64,000 nucleotides of DNA, from positions 1,425,501 to 1,489,500 of the forward strand of contig PHTZ01000001.1 of the NCBI GenBank assembly GCA_002813285.1, read 5' to 3'. The DNA comes from Flavobacteriaceae bacterium MAR_2009_75. GTDB lineage: Bacteria > Bacteroidota > Bacteroidia > Flavobacteriales > Flavobacteriaceae. The notes beneath the pieces were generated by a model, which saw nothing but the letters and a program-made list of their open reading frames with translations, was not told the DNA's origin and made no database searches. Both the position numbers and the translations under genes were made by a program. Below, one piece after another: positions 44,044 through 53,801 of this stretch. Numbering within the stretch: position 1 is the stretch's first letter; each line of letters starts with the position of its first letter.

Positions 44044-45072
44044 TTATTGCATTTCGCCCCGTAAAGAAGTTTCAAAAACCGTTTTAAACAATTTTGGTGA
44101 AATATTACTTCCTAAAAGATACATCAGCTTGGTAATGGCGGCTTCGGTGGTAATATCTTTACCGTTGATGATATTAAGACTTTCTAAATGTTTACTGGTC
44201 TCATATCTCCCCATCACTACACTGCCACCAGAACACTGGGTAACATTAATAATATGAATACCCTTATCCAAAGCCTCTTGCAACAAATTTATCAACCAAG
44301 GTTCTGTCGGTGCATTGCCAGAACCATAAGTTTCCAATATCAACCCGTTCAATTCAGGTATATTTAGAACACTGTGCAATACGGACGGATTCATACCCGG
44401 AAACAACTTTAAAATCGCCACATTACTGTCCATATTTTTATGCACCTTAAATTTCTTTCTTGACGGGGGCCGCCAAATTCTTTCTTCAAACACTCTTAAA
44501 TGCACTCCAGATTCAACCAATGGCGGATGATTTAAAGAAGCAAAGGCTTGAAAATGCTCTGCATTTATTTTGGTTGTTCGGTTTGCGCGATACAACTTGT
44601 ACTCAAAATAAAGGCCGACCTCTTGAATTACGGGAACACCATTTTCTTGTAGGGCAGCGATCTGAACCGAGGTGATCAGGTTTTCTTTTGCATCGGTACG
44701 CAAATCGCCAATGGGTAACTGCGACCCTGTAAAAATGACGGGCTTACCCAGATTTTCAAGCATAAAACTAAGAGCGGAGGCCGTATAACTCATCGTATCG
44801 CTACCATGCAGCACTACAAAACCATCATAGGAATTGTAATTACTTTCGATCAATTCGGCAATACTGCCCCAGTGCTCGGTATTCATGTTCGAAGAATCGA
44901 TAGGAATTTCAAAAGAAATGCTGTCTATAGTGCAATCCAATTGTTTCAGCTCAGGTATTCTTTTTACCAATTCGCTAAAATCAAAGGCTTTTAAGGCTCC
45001 AGATTTATAGTCTTTGACCATACCAATGGTACCTCCGGTATAAATAAGTAAAATGTTCGTTTTATCTTTCAT
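44044..45072 (-). CDS. ansA: Type I (cytoplasmic) L-asparaginase
   Basis: The ATG at 45072 is chosen over an upstream TTG. The 342-residue enzyme has the two catalytic threonine motifs, IYTGGTIGM at the N terminus and LHGSDTMSYTASAL near 85, plus FTGSQLPIGDLRTDAKENL. No signal peptide is present, which fits the low-affinity cytoplasmic type. It hydrolyses asparagine to aspartate and ammonia. It starts about 15 bases after tatD on the same strand, so they are probably cotranscribed. Confidence 0.94.
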   Translation of the reverse strand: MKDKTNILLIYTGGTIGMVKDYKSGALKAFDFSELVKRIPELKQLDCTIDSISFEIPIDSSNMNTEHWGSIAELIESNYNSYDGFVVLHGSDTMSYTASALSFMLENLGKPVIFTGSQLPIGDLRTDAKENLITSVQIAALQENGVPVIQEVGLYFEYKLYRANRTTKINAEHFQAFASLNHPPLVESGVHLRVFEERIWRPPSRKKFKVHKNMDSNVAILKLFPGMNPSVLHSVLNIPELNGLILETYGSGNAPTEPWLINLLQEALDKGIHIINVTQCSGGSVVMGRYETSKHLESLNIINGKDITTEAAITKLMYLLGSNISPKLFKTVFETSLRGEMQ

Positions 45073-45087
45073 TCTTAAGGCCCACAA

Positions 45088-45855
45088 TTAGATTCCGAAA
45101 ATCTGTCTAGAATTCTCAGTGGTTATTGTTGCAATTTCTTCCTTGCCCATTTGATAGACTTCAGACAAACGTTTCAAGATATTAACCAGATAAGCACTTT
45201 CGTTCCGCTTGCCTCGATACGGGGTCGGAGCCAAATAAGGTGAATCGGTTTCAAGCACAATATTTTCAATCGGAACTTGACCTAAAAACCTATCTATTTT
45301 ACCATTCTTAAAGGTTACCACCCCACCGATACCCAGCTTCATATTATACGATATAGCCTTTTTCGCTTGCTCCAAAGTTCCAGTGAAACAATGAAAAATA
45401 CCAAAAAGACCCTCTCCCTTTTCACTTTCCAAAACCTCAAAAACCTCATCAAATGCATCTCTGCAATGAATAACAATCGGTAGGCTATATTTTTTAGCTA
45501 ATTGAATTTGAAAACGAAAAGCCTCTTGTTGTTCCTCTAAAAAGCTTTTATCCCAATACAGATCGATCCCTATCTCACCTACAGCATAGAATTTTTGCTT
45601 TGCAAGCATCTCTTCAACATGCTGCAACTCATTTAGATAATTTTCTTTTACATGAGTGGGATGCAGGCCCATCATCAAAAAAACACGCTCAGGGTTATTG
45701 GCCTGGAGTTCAAGCATAGCCTTGGTATACGTAGAATCGATTGCTGGTATAAAGAATCTTTCGATTCCTTCAGCTATGGCGCGCTCAATTACCAACTGTC
45801 TATCTTCATCAAACGCTTCACTGTATAAATGGGTATGGGTATCAGTTAAAATCAT
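45088..45855 (-). CDS. tatD: TatD family metal-dependent hydrolase
   Basis: The 255-residue TIM-barrel enzyme has the TatD metal-site motifs TDTHTHLYSEAFDEDR, GLHPTHVKEN, GEIGIDLYWDKS, IVIHCRDAFDE, FHCFTGT and ETDSPYLAP. Relatives are 3'-5' exonucleases or D-tyrosyl-tRNA deacylases. A -7-like box (TATTTTTG on the minus strand, 45867-45860) lies 5 bases before the ATG, which may mean a leaderless mRNA. ansA follows directly. Confidence 0.94.
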   Translation of the reverse strand: MILTDTHTHLYSEAFDEDRQLVIERAIAEGIERFFIPAIDSTYTKAMLELQANNPERVFLMMGLHPTHVKENYLNELQHVEEMLAKQKFYAVGEIGIDLYWDKSFLEEQQEAFRFQIQLAKKYSLPIVIHCRDAFDEVFEVLESEKGEGLFGIFHCFTGTLEQAKKAISYNMKLGIGGVVTFKNGKIDRFLGQVPIENIVLETDSPYLAPTPYRGKRNESAYLVNILKRLSEVYQMGKEEIATITTENSRQIFGI

Positions 45856-45937
45856 GCGGCAAAAATAACCTTAACTTCTAGGATATCGAAACTAAAGACC
45901 AACAATCAAAACTATAGATTTCCAAACTGGTTTACAC

Positions 45938-45945
45938 TATCTTTG
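45938..45945 (+). promoter_or_regulatory. -7 box upstream of the retropepsin-like gene
   Basis: TATCTTTG matches TAnnTTTG. No TTG is at the right distance. It decides the start choice for the downstream gene. Confidence 0.4.
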
Positions 45946-46011
45946 TTTTTCTTTGCAATCTCCAAAATACCACTAATCTTTTCGACGACTAATACAAATC
46001 AGACAAAACAC

Positions 46012-46452
46012 ATGTCATCCCTTAAAAAATTTTTATACAAAAAGAAGTATTATAGAATTTCACTTACTGCCACTGAAACCGATCACTTTGAAGTTGGTGC
46101 AAAAATTAATGGAGTTAGTGGTAGGTTTATTTTAGATACCGGAGCTTCGAACACCTGTATAGGCTTCGATAAAGCAGAACAGTTCAAACTCATCTCGGAA
46201 GAATCTGAAATCAAAGCAGCTGGAGCTGGAGGCACAAACTTGGAAACTCTTATTTCTCTGAAAAATAAAATTGAAATAGGAGACTGGAAAAAGAAAAAAA
46301 TCAAAATCGTTCTGTTTGATTTAGTGCATGTAAATGAGGCACTTGTGGCGCACAACGTTTCACCTGTTGATGGTATTATTGGCGCAGATGTTCTTAAAAA
46401 ATCTAAAGCCATTATAGATTATGATAAATCATGTGTTTATCTAAAAAAATAA
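46012..46452 (+). CDS. Retropepsin-like aspartic protease (clan AA)
   Basis: The start at 46012 is chosen because the box TATCTTTG (45938-45945) would place transcription start after the upstream candidate at 45943. The 146-residue protein has FILDTGASNTCIGF near 42-55 with the DTGA catalytic loop, and DGIIGADVLKKSKAIIDYD near the C terminus. It would be active as a homodimer. There is no signal peptide or membrane segment, so it is predicted cytoplasmic. Its substrate is unknown. A strong bidirectional terminator separates it from sucB. Confidence 0.85.
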   Translation: MSSLKKFLYKKKYYRISLTATETDHFEVGAKINGVSGRFILDTGASNTCIGFDKAEQFKLISEESEIKAAGAGGTNLETLISLKNKIEIGDWKKKKIKIVLFDLVHVNEALVAHNVSPVDGIIGADVLKKSKAIIDYDKSCVYLKK

Positions 46453-46492
46453 AGGTTTATTTTAAAAGAGTTACACAAAAATTTGAGCATAA

Positions 46493-46526
46493 AAAAACCC
46501 TGAAATTCAAAAAATTTCAGGGTTTT
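46493..46526. terminator. Bidirectional terminator between the retropepsin-like gene and sucB
   Basis: AAAACCCTGAAATT and AATTTCAGGGTTTT form a perfect stem of about 13 bases with a short loop, between convergent genes. Confidence 0.88.
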
Positions 46527-46543
46527 GTTCTTTACGAAAAGAA

Positions 46544-47818
46544 CTAAAGCTCCAAAGCTCTTTCAACATTACCGTTCATCAATAGCTCTTCAGGACTTTC
46601 CAAGGCTTCTTTAATAGCAACCAAGAACCCAACTGATTCTTTACCATCGATAATTCTATGGTCATATGAAAGTGCTACATACATAATCGGTGCAATTGCA
46701 ATTGCACCATCACGTACAATAGGTCTTTCGACAATATTGTGCATACCTAAAATAGCACTTTGCGGCGGATTGATGATCGGTGTAGATAACATCGAACCAA
46801 ACACACCACCATTGGTGATGGTGAATGTACCACCAGTCATTTCATCAACGGTAATCTCACCTTCTCTAGCGCGAATGGCCAAACGTTTCACCTCAGACTC
46901 AACACCTCTAAAACTAAGGTTCTCAGCATTTCTGATAACCGGCACCATCAAACCCTTTGGGCCCGATACCGCAATACTGATATCACAGAAATCATAAGAA
47001 ATCATTTCTTTTCCGTCGATCATTGAATTCACCGAAGGATATTCTTTAAGCGCTTTCACCACAGCCAAAGTGAAAAACGACATAAAGCCGAGACCAACCC
47101 CGTGTTTAGATTTAAAGTCTTCTTTATATTTTTTTCGTAACTCAAAAATCGGAGACATATCAACCTCGTTGAAAGTGGTCAACATTGCCGTTTCGTTTTT
47201 CACAGAAACCAGACGCTCAGCGACCTTTCTTCTCAACATCGATAATTTTGAACGACTTTCCCCACGACCTGCATTACCGGGCGTACCCATAGAAGGCACT
47301 GCTTTCACCGCATCATCTTTAGTGATTCGGCCATCTTTACCCGTACCTTTTACAGAAGTAGCTTCAATACCTTTTTCACTTAAGATTTTCTTTGCTGCAG
47401 GGGAAGCTACTCCTGAAGCATAAGTTTCTTTAGCCTGATTCGGCTGAGGAGCTTTTGCGCTATTGTTGTCCGAAGCTTTGGCCTCCTCTTTTTTCAAATC
47501 TTTTTCAGCATTTCCATCACCGCCTTCATCACCACTTCCCATGGTTGATTCGGCACCGTCACTAGCACCATCGGGCTTAGCTCCTTCAGTATCTATCAAA
47601 CAAACCACTTCACCAACTGCGACGGCATCACCCACCTCGGCTTTCAAGGTAATCACTCCGCTTTCTTCAGCTGGCAGCTCTAGGGTAGCCTTATCTGAAT
47701 CTACCTCGGCTATGGCTTGGTCTTTTTCTACATAATCTCCATCTTCGACCAACCACTCCGCTATTTCCACTTCGGTAATTGACTCTCCCGGGGACGGAAC
47801 CTTCATTTCTAATATCAT
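46544..47818 (-). CDS. sucB: 2-oxoglutarate dehydrogenase E2 (dihydrolipoyl succinyltransferase)
   Basis: The 424-residue protein has one lipoyl domain (about 1-77) with Lys43 in DSDKATLEL. A Glu/Ser/Lys/Gly-rich linker follows, then the E1/E3-binding domain near 135-170 (ASPAAKKILSEKGI) and the catalytic domain (about 200-424) with His387 and Asp391 in DHRIIDG. It transfers succinyl from lipoate to CoA in the TCA cycle. It starts 42 bases after sucA on the same strand, forming a sucA-sucB operon; E3 is not encoded here. Confidence 0.96.
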   Translation of the reverse strand: MILEMKVPSPGESITEVEIAEWLVEDGDYVEKDQAIAEVDSDKATLELPAEESGVITLKAEVGDAVAVGEVVCLIDTEGAKPDGASDGAESTMGSGDEGGDGNAEKDLKKEEAKASDNNSAKAPQPNQAKETYASGVASPAAKKILSEKGIEATSVKGTGKDGRITKDDAVKAVPSMGTPGNAGRGESRSKLSMLRRKVAERLVSVKNETAMLTTFNEVDMSPIFELRKKYKEDFKSKHGVGLGFMSFFTLAVVKALKEYPSVNSMIDGKEMISYDFCDISIAVSGPKGLMVPVIRNAENLSFRGVESEVKRLAIRAREGEITVDEMTGGTFTITNGGVFGSMLSTPIINPPQSAILGMHNIVERPIVRDGAIAIAPIMYVALSYDHRIIDGKESVGFLVAIKEALESPEELLMNGNVERALEL

Positions 47819-47859
47819 GCTATACTTATTTGCTGTTTTATTTTACTTTTTAAAATATT

Positions 47860-50685
47860 CTAGGCCTTTACCTCTCCCTCTTGTGGCTTAGGTATGGGCT
47901 TAGACATGTTATCCTTTTCCTTATCGAATACATAATCAATAACCTGCTGGTGCCTCATTTTTGAACGTACGGCACTACCTGCAGCAGGGGAAGCGTAAAA
48001 TCTTCTCGAGGCTACGCGAAATTTTTGAGATTCTGAAAAATGCATCATCATATGGCTCCAGGCCCCCATATTTCTCGGCTCTTCTTGAGCCCAAACAAAA
48101 TCATTCGCATTCTCATATTTCTTGATCAGCCCGCCCATTTGTTCAGCCGGCACAGGAAACAACTGCTCCACACGCACGAGCGCCACATCATCTCGAGAGT
48201 GTTCTTCTTTAGCAGCCAACAAATCATAGTAAAACTTACCGGTACAAAAAACTAGGCTTTTCACCTTTTTCACATCGGCCGACTCATCATCGATAACCTC
48301 TTTAAAAACTCCATCTGACAACTCAGATACCGAAGAAACCGCTTTCGGGTGTCTCAATAAACTCTTCGGAGTGAAGATAATCAACGGCTTTCTAAAGTTG
48401 ACTTTCATCTGTCTTCGAAGAATATGAAACATTTGAGCAGGAGTCGTTACATCGGCGATATACATATTATCACGGGCGCACAACTGCAAGTATCTTTCCA
48501 TTCTAGCGGAAGAATGCTCGGCCCCCTGACCTTCATAACCATGAGGAAGCAACATTACCAAACCGTTCTGCAACTTCCATTTGTCTTCAGCAGCTGAAAT
48601 GTACTGATCGATCATGATTTGAGCACCGTTGCTAAAATCACCGAATTGAGCTTCCCAGATTGTGAGCGTATTAGGGCTTGCCATGGCATAACCATAATCA
48701 AAACCTACCACCCCATACTCCGAAAGAAGTGAGTTATAAATTTGAAAACGACCTTGGTCGTCTGAAATTCGATTAAGTAGCAACACTTCTTCTTCACTTT
48801 CTTCGACCTTCATTACCGCATGCCTATGGGAAAACGTACCCCGCTCAACATCTTGACCCGACATACGAACTCCGTACCCTTCAGATAGCAAAGTACCATA
48901 AGCTAATAATTCTCCCATGGCCCAATCAAGCTTGTCGGTTTCAAAAAACATTTTCTTCCTGTCCCTTACCAGCTTTTCAACTTTTCTCAAAAACTTTTTG
49001 TCCGAGGGCAATTCTGTAATAACCTTTGCTATTTCGGTAAGTTTCTTTTTATCATAGGTCGTATCGACCTTATCCATCATCTCCCACTCTCGTACATTCG
49101 AAAAACCTTTCCACTCATCAGCCATAAATGGCGTGATTTCGGTTTTATCTTCTTTACGTGAGTCAACCAACTCTTCTTCCAGAGAAGCCTTATACTCCTC
49201 TTCAAGCTTTTTTACATAACCTTCTTCTATCACCCCTTCTTGCAGCAACTTTTCTGCATAGATATCTCTAGGGTTAGAATGCTTCGCTATAGCCTTATAC
49301 AACTTAGGTTGCGTAAATCTTGGCTCATCACCTTCATTATGACCATATTTTCTATATCCCAATAAATCAAGGAAAACATCACGGTTAAATCTCATGCGAT
49401 ATTCTAAGGCGAACAATGATGCATGTACTACAGCCTCAACGTCATCTGCATTAACATGCAAGACGGGGCTCAAAGTCACCTTTCCTACGTCTGTACAGTA
49501 GGTTGACGTTCTCGCATCAAGATAGTTTGTAGTAAAACCGATTTGATTGTTGACAACAATATGAATCGTACCATTCGTTTTATAGCCATCAAGCGCGGCC
49601 ATCTGAACCACTTCATAAACAAGGCCTTGACCTGCTATGGCTGCATCACCATGAACCACGATAGGCAGCACCTTTGAAAAATCTTCTGGAAAATGAGTAT
49701 CTTGTTTAGCTCTGGCTATACCTTCGACTATCGCACCAACCGTCTCTAAATGCGAAGGGTTGGGGGCGATATTCATTTTTATTCTTTTACCATTATCGGT
49801 TTTTCTCTCAGAGGTCCAGCCTAAATGGTATTTAACATCACCATCAAAAATCTCTTGCTCGTAGTCTTTACCATCGAATTCGCTGAAAATATCTTTAGCG
49901 GCCTTACCAAAAATATTTGTGAGCACATTTAACCTGCCCCTATGCGCCATGCCCATAACGAACTGCTCAACGCCAAGTTCGGCGGCGCGTTCGACAACAG
50001 CATCTAAAGCAGGTATTAAAGATTCATTACCTTCTAAAGAAAACCGCTTTTGACCAACATATTTGGTATGCAAAAAGCCTTCAAAAGATATGGCCTGATT
50101 TAATTTTCTTAGAATACGCTTTTTATGTTCTACATCGAATTTCGGGTGGTTATCATTTACGTTCAACCACTTTTGAATCCATTCGATACGTTCCGGCTTA
50201 CGGATATACATATACTCTACCCCAATGGCATCGCAATAAATACGCTGCAGGTGCTCAATGATATCTTTCAAAGAACTTGCACCGATTCCGATGATTTCTC
50301 CTGCATTGAAAACGGTCTCTAAATCCCCTTGCTCCAATCCGAAATTTTCAATTTCTAGGGTTGGGACATATTTTCTACGCTCACGAACCGGATTGGTTTT
50401 AGTAAACAAATGGCCTCGGCTTCTATAGCCATCAATAAGGCGTATGACCTGAAATTCCTTTTGCAGCGATTGAGGTATCTCTACCCCTTGGCCGGTTTGA
50501 GAGGCAGAACCGTTCGCCAATTCATCGACATCAATTTCATCAAGGGCGAGTTCTGACCCGAAGTCATAGCCCTGAAAAAAAGCTCGCCAACTGGGCTCTA
50601 TGCTATCTGGGGCTTTTAGGTATTTGTCGTATAGGTCCGCAAAAAAAGTAGTATGAGCGGCGTTGAGAAAGGAATACTTATCCAT
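47860..50685 (-). CDS. sucA: 2-oxoglutarate dehydrogenase E1
   Basis: The 941-residue enzyme starts with the typical segment (KAPDSIEPSWRAFFQGYDFG) and has MAHRGRLNVLTNIFGK near 245. It has the TPP-binding region around VHGDAAIAGQGLVYE, then HVNADDVEAVVHA and GYRKYGHNEGDEP. The C-terminal part includes GYEGQGAEHSSARMERYLQL. It decarboxylates 2-oxoglutarate and succinylates the lipoyl group of SucB. The length is normal. It is the first gene of sucA-sucB. Confidence 0.98.
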   Translation of the reverse strand: MDKYSFLNAAHTTFFADLYDKYLKAPDSIEPSWRAFFQGYDFGSELALDEIDVDELANGSASQTGQGVEIPQSLQKEFQVIRLIDGYRSRGHLFTKTNPVRERRKYVPTLEIENFGLEQGDLETVFNAGEIIGIGASSLKDIIEHLQRIYCDAIGVEYMYIRKPERIEWIQKWLNVNDNHPKFDVEHKKRILRKLNQAISFEGFLHTKYVGQKRFSLEGNESLIPALDAVVERAAELGVEQFVMGMAHRGRLNVLTNIFGKAAKDIFSEFDGKDYEQEIFDGDVKYHLGWTSERKTDNGKRIKMNIAPNPSHLETVGAIVEGIARAKQDTHFPEDFSKVLPIVVHGDAAIAGQGLVYEVVQMAALDGYKTNGTIHIVVNNQIGFTTNYLDARTSTYCTDVGKVTLSPVLHVNADDVEAVVHASLFALEYRMRFNRDVFLDLLGYRKYGHNEGDEPRFTQPKLYKAIAKHSNPRDIYAEKLLQEGVIEEGYVKKLEEEYKASLEEELVDSRKEDKTEITPFMADEWKGFSNVREWEMMDKVDTTYDKKKLTEIAKVITELPSDKKFLRKVEKLVRDRKKMFFETDKLDWAMGELLAYGTLLSEGYGVRMSGQDVERGTFSHRHAVMKVEESEEEVLLLNRISDDQGRFQIYNSLLSEYGVVGFDYGYAMASPNTLTIWEAQFGDFSNGAQIMIDQYISAAEDKWKLQNGLVMLLPHGYEGQGAEHSSARMERYLQLCARDNMYIADVTTPAQMFHILRRQMKVNFRKPLIIFTPKSLLRHPKAVSSVSELSDGVFKEVIDDESADVKKVKSLVFCTGKFYYDLLAAKEEHSRDDVALVRVEQLFPVPAEQMGGLIKKYENANDFVWAQEEPRNMGAWSHMMMHFSESQKFRVASRRFYASPAAGSAVRSKMRHQQVIDYVFDKEKDNMSKPIPKPQEGEVKA

Positions 50686-51026
50686 AAAAGGTTATCTGTC
50701 GTGCAAATAAAATTAAAACTCGTCCTCAATTTTCAGATTCAAGCTATTTTGACAAAATTAGAAATCGACCATTCGCCATCATTTCTTTCACGAAATTGAT
50801 TGAAAGTCTTGATTCATGGGAAATTGTCAAAATCTCGGCTATCAAGAAAACCAAAGATAAGTTCATACAAAAATACAATATTTCAGAAATCTGAAAGATA
50901 TCTGTGCCTGCAATAATCAAAAATTAAAGATAACACTCAAAAAAGCGATTCAATGTTTAAAACGTAAAAATTTTGACCGAGAAGAATAATCGGGCCAAAA
51001 CAATCTTCACAATAATATTTTGACGG
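50686..51026. other. Intergenic region upstream of sucA
   Basis: I see no gene, no strong hairpin and no exact promoter match in these 341 bases. They lie between same-strand genes and probably hold the sucA promoter. Confidence 0.4.
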
Positions 51027-51383
51027 TTACCCACTATATTTTTTCTTAAACCAAACCTTTTGCATTTCTCGAATAAGCACCAAGAAAGACACCTGCTCGG
51101 CCACCTCGACTACATCTGTGACCTGAATTTTCTTAAATTCCCGTTCGGGCACATCTATCACATAAAGCAAATTTAAATACTCTGGAAAGCGCTCCATAAT
51201 CAAAAAGTAGATTTTCTCGCGAAGAGAACCGATCAAGGTATTAGGCATTATCGAATCTGGAATATCAATATGTATATTGGCCAGCCCAAAATCTTTGCGG
51301 ATCTGAAACACCAATTTATCGTATAGAAAATTTTCTTGGGCGTTCTGAAGTAGTGATGCACTATCGGGAAAATTCATTACCAT
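51027..51383 (-). CDS. Unrecognised 118-residue protein
   Basis: A small soluble protein of 118 residues, or 116 if the second ATG at 51377 is used. It has no signal peptide or membrane helix. Its pattern is alternating helix and strand (LVFQIRKDFGLANIHIDIP, then YLNLLYVIDVPE) with a basic C-terminal end (KVWFKKKYSG). The composition and codon use look genuine and like the neighbours'. It follows galE after 81 bases on the same strand. I cannot assign a family or role. Confidence 0.7.
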   Translation of the reverse strand: MVMNFPDSASLLQNAQENFLYDKLVFQIRKDFGLANIHIDIPDSIMPNTLIGSLREKIYFLIMERFPEYLNLLYVIDVPEREFKKIQVTDVVEVAEQVSFLVLIREMQKVWFKKKYSG

Positions 51384-51464
51384 ACCTTATTTACGGCTCA
51401 AAGACTTATCTTAGTCGACTACCCTAATTTATTTTTTAAGACTGATTACGTTATAATCTATTTA

Positions 51465-52487
51465 TTAGGATTGTGAACGAATCTTTTGCTCCCAATTCCA
51501 AGCTGATTTCATAGCCTCATCAAGACTGTACTGCGCTTTCCACCCAAGCACCTCGTTCGCTTTTGTAGTATCTGCGTATGCTTCGGTAATATCACCTGCC
51601 CTCCGATCCACAATCTTATAGTTCAACATTTCACCAGAAACGTTCTCGAAACTATGTATCACTTCCAATACAGAACTTCCTTTGCCCGTACCTAAATTGA
51701 ATACTTCATAGTTCTCTAAATTCTTTCCTTCAAGCAGGCGCTGCAAAGCCTGAACATGAGCTTTAGCTAAGTCTACAACATAAATGTAATCTCGTACACA
51801 AGTTCCATCGGCTGTAGGGTAATCATCACCAAAAACCAATAGTTCTTGACGAAGACCGACCCCTGTCTGGGTTATAAAAGGCACTAAATTCTGAGGAACA
51901 CCGATAGGAAGCTCACCAATTTCAGCACTAGGGTGCGCCCCCATGGGGTTAAAATACCTCAGCGCTATGGCATTTAATCCTTCAGTAACTTTACAGGTTT
52001 CCCTAATTATCTCTTCCCCGATCTGTTTAGTATTACCATATGGAGATTCTGCAGGTTTTACCGGGGCGTCTTCTGTAATGGGCATTTTATCAGCCTGACC
52101 ATAAACGGTACATGAAGAGCTAAAAATAAAATTGGAATTATCTTTATTTGAGAGCTCCTTTAAAAGATAGACCAATGTAGCGATATTGTTTTCATAATAA
52201 AGCAAAGGCTTTTCAACACTCTCACCTACAGCTTTCGAGGCCGCAAAATGAATTATGCCTTGAATATCATCATGTCGCTTGAAAAAATCGGAAACCTTCT
52301 CTTTTTCCTTAAGATCAATTTTCTCAAAAATCGGTGTCCTACCGCTAATTGCCGTAATGCCTTTTAAGACCTCTTCCGACGAATTCGAACAATCATCGAT
52401 TATTACTACTTCAAAACCCTTATTTTGTAATTCGACTACAGTATGTGAACCAATAAAACCCAATCCACCGGTAACAAGTATTTTCAT
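51465..52487 (-). CDS. galE: UDP-glucose 4-epimerase
   Basis: The 340-residue short-chain dehydrogenase has the NAD-binding start VTGGLGFIGSHTV, FSSSCTVYG with the catalytic Ser, SPYGNTKQ with the Tyr-x3-Lys pair, and RYFNPMGAHPS. It interconverts UDP-glucose and UDP-galactose, feeding sugar nucleotides to surface glycans. It lies 71 bases after the aminotransferase gene on the same strand, and the Kdo transferase gene nearby supports envelope polysaccharide synthesis. Confidence 0.95.
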   Translation of the reverse strand: MKILVTGGLGFIGSHTVVELQNKGFEVVIIDDCSNSSEEVLKGITAISGRTPIFEKIDLKEKEKVSDFFKRHDDIQGIIHFAASKAVGESVEKPLLYYENNIATLVYLLKELSNKDNSNFIFSSSCTVYGQADKMPITEDAPVKPAESPYGNTKQIGEEIIRETCKVTEGLNAIALRYFNPMGAHPSAEIGELPIGVPQNLVPFITQTGVGLRQELLVFGDDYPTADGTCVRDYIYVVDLAKAHVQALQRLLEGKNLENYEVFNLGTGKGSSVLEVIHSFENVSGEMLNYKIVDRRAGDITEAYADTTKANEVLGWKAQYSLDEAMKSAWNWEQKIRSQS

Positions 52488-52558
52488 ATTCTCAAACGTG
52501 TATATTCAATTTAAAATGTAAGCCCTAAATCATTAATAACAATCAGCTTTTAGCAGTA

Positions 52559-53710
52559 TTACTCGGCAACGAATTCTATAACGGCACGAGTTATATAATC
52601 AATCTGCTCGTCATCAAGCTCGGTATGCATAGGCAGTGAAATCACCTCTTTCACCAATTGATTGGTTACCGTAAAATCATCTTCATTATACCTTTCGTCG
52701 GCATAGGCCTTTTGACTGTGCAACGGAATCGGGTAATATATTCCGAACGGAATCTGTTTTTCTGTCAAGTGTTTTGCAAGGGCATCTCTTTTTCCATTAG
52801 TTATACGCAACGTATATTGATGAAACACATGATCATCGTAAGAATCACCAGAGCCATGATTAGATTTTACTTTTGGTACTTTAATGCTTTCAATCGCCTT
52901 AAAAGCAGCGGAATACTTACGGGCAGCTTCCCTTCTTCTGGCGCAATATTGGTCTAACTGGGGCAGCTTAGCTCTTAAAACAGCGGCCTGAATCGAATCG
53001 AGTCTTGAATTCACCCCAACAACATCATGGTGATATCTTTCATACATACCATGATTAACAATTCCACGTAAGGTATGTGCAAGCTCATCATCATTTGTGA
53101 AAATTGCACCCCCATCACCATAGGCCCCTAAATTTTTAGACGGAAAAAAAGAGGTAGCACCTACGTGGCCGATTGTACCCGCCTTTTGGGTTTTTCCGTT
53201 TTTAAAAGTATAATCGGCACCAATAGCCTGAGCATTATCTTCTATCACAAAAAGGTTATGTTTCTCGGCCAAAGCCATAATTGCATCCATATTGGCGCAC
53301 TGACCAAATAGATGAACCGGCACAATGGCCTTGGTCTTGGGTGTAATGGACTTCTCAATGGCGGCCACGTCTATATTAAAGGTATCAGGACATACATCTA
53401 CCAGAACTGGAGTTAGTTGCAAAAGGGCTATTACCTCAACTGTCGCAGCAAATGTAAAATCAGCCGTAATCACCTCATCACCCGGTTTTAGGCCCAAGCC
53501 CATCATAGCTATCTGTAGGGCATCGGTACCATTAGCACAGGGTATTACGTGCTTTACTCCCAGATAGTCTTCAAGTTCTTCACGAAACGATTGTACTTCC
53601 GGACCGTTTATAAAGGCAGAAGTCTCAAGAATTTGAGAAATTGCGGTATTCACTTGATCTTTTACTCCTTCATATTGGCCACTCAAGTCGACCATTTGAA
53701 TTTTTTTCAT
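52559..53710 (-). CDS. DegT/DnrJ/EryC1/StrS family aminotransferase
   Basis: The 383-residue PLP enzyme has VIPCANGTDALQIAMMGLGL, VPVHLFGQCANMD, VIEDNAQAIGA, and the Lys that binds PLP in SFFPSKNLGAYGDGG. It ends with a segment on strand order typical of this family (YPIPLHSQKAY). Members transaminate keto sugars on nucleotide carriers to make amino sugars for O-antigen or capsule. The exact sugar is not evident. It is divergent from waaA with a 91-base gap and upstream of galE. Confidence 0.93.
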   Translation of the reverse strand: MKKIQMVDLSGQYEGVKDQVNTAISQILETSAFINGPEVQSFREELEDYLGVKHVIPCANGTDALQIAMMGLGLKPGDEVITADFTFAATVEVIALLQLTPVLVDVCPDTFNIDVAAIEKSITPKTKAIVPVHLFGQCANMDAIMALAEKHNLFVIEDNAQAIGADYTFKNGKTQKAGTIGHVGATSFFPSKNLGAYGDGGAIFTNDDELAHTLRGIVNHGMYERYHHDVVGVNSRLDSIQAAVLRAKLPQLDQYCARRREAARKYSAAFKAIESIKVPKVKSNHGSGDSYDDHVFHQYTLRITNGKRDALAKHLTEKQIPFGIYYPIPLHSQKAYADERYNEDDFTVTNQLVKEVISLPMHTELDDEQIDYITRAVIEFVAE

Positions 53711-53801
53711 GTATATCTATAATAAATACTCAAGCAAAAATACGAAACGGAGACTTAACATATTCTCTAAAGAACCGTAATTTAGCCTAAAACTAAAGCA
53801 C

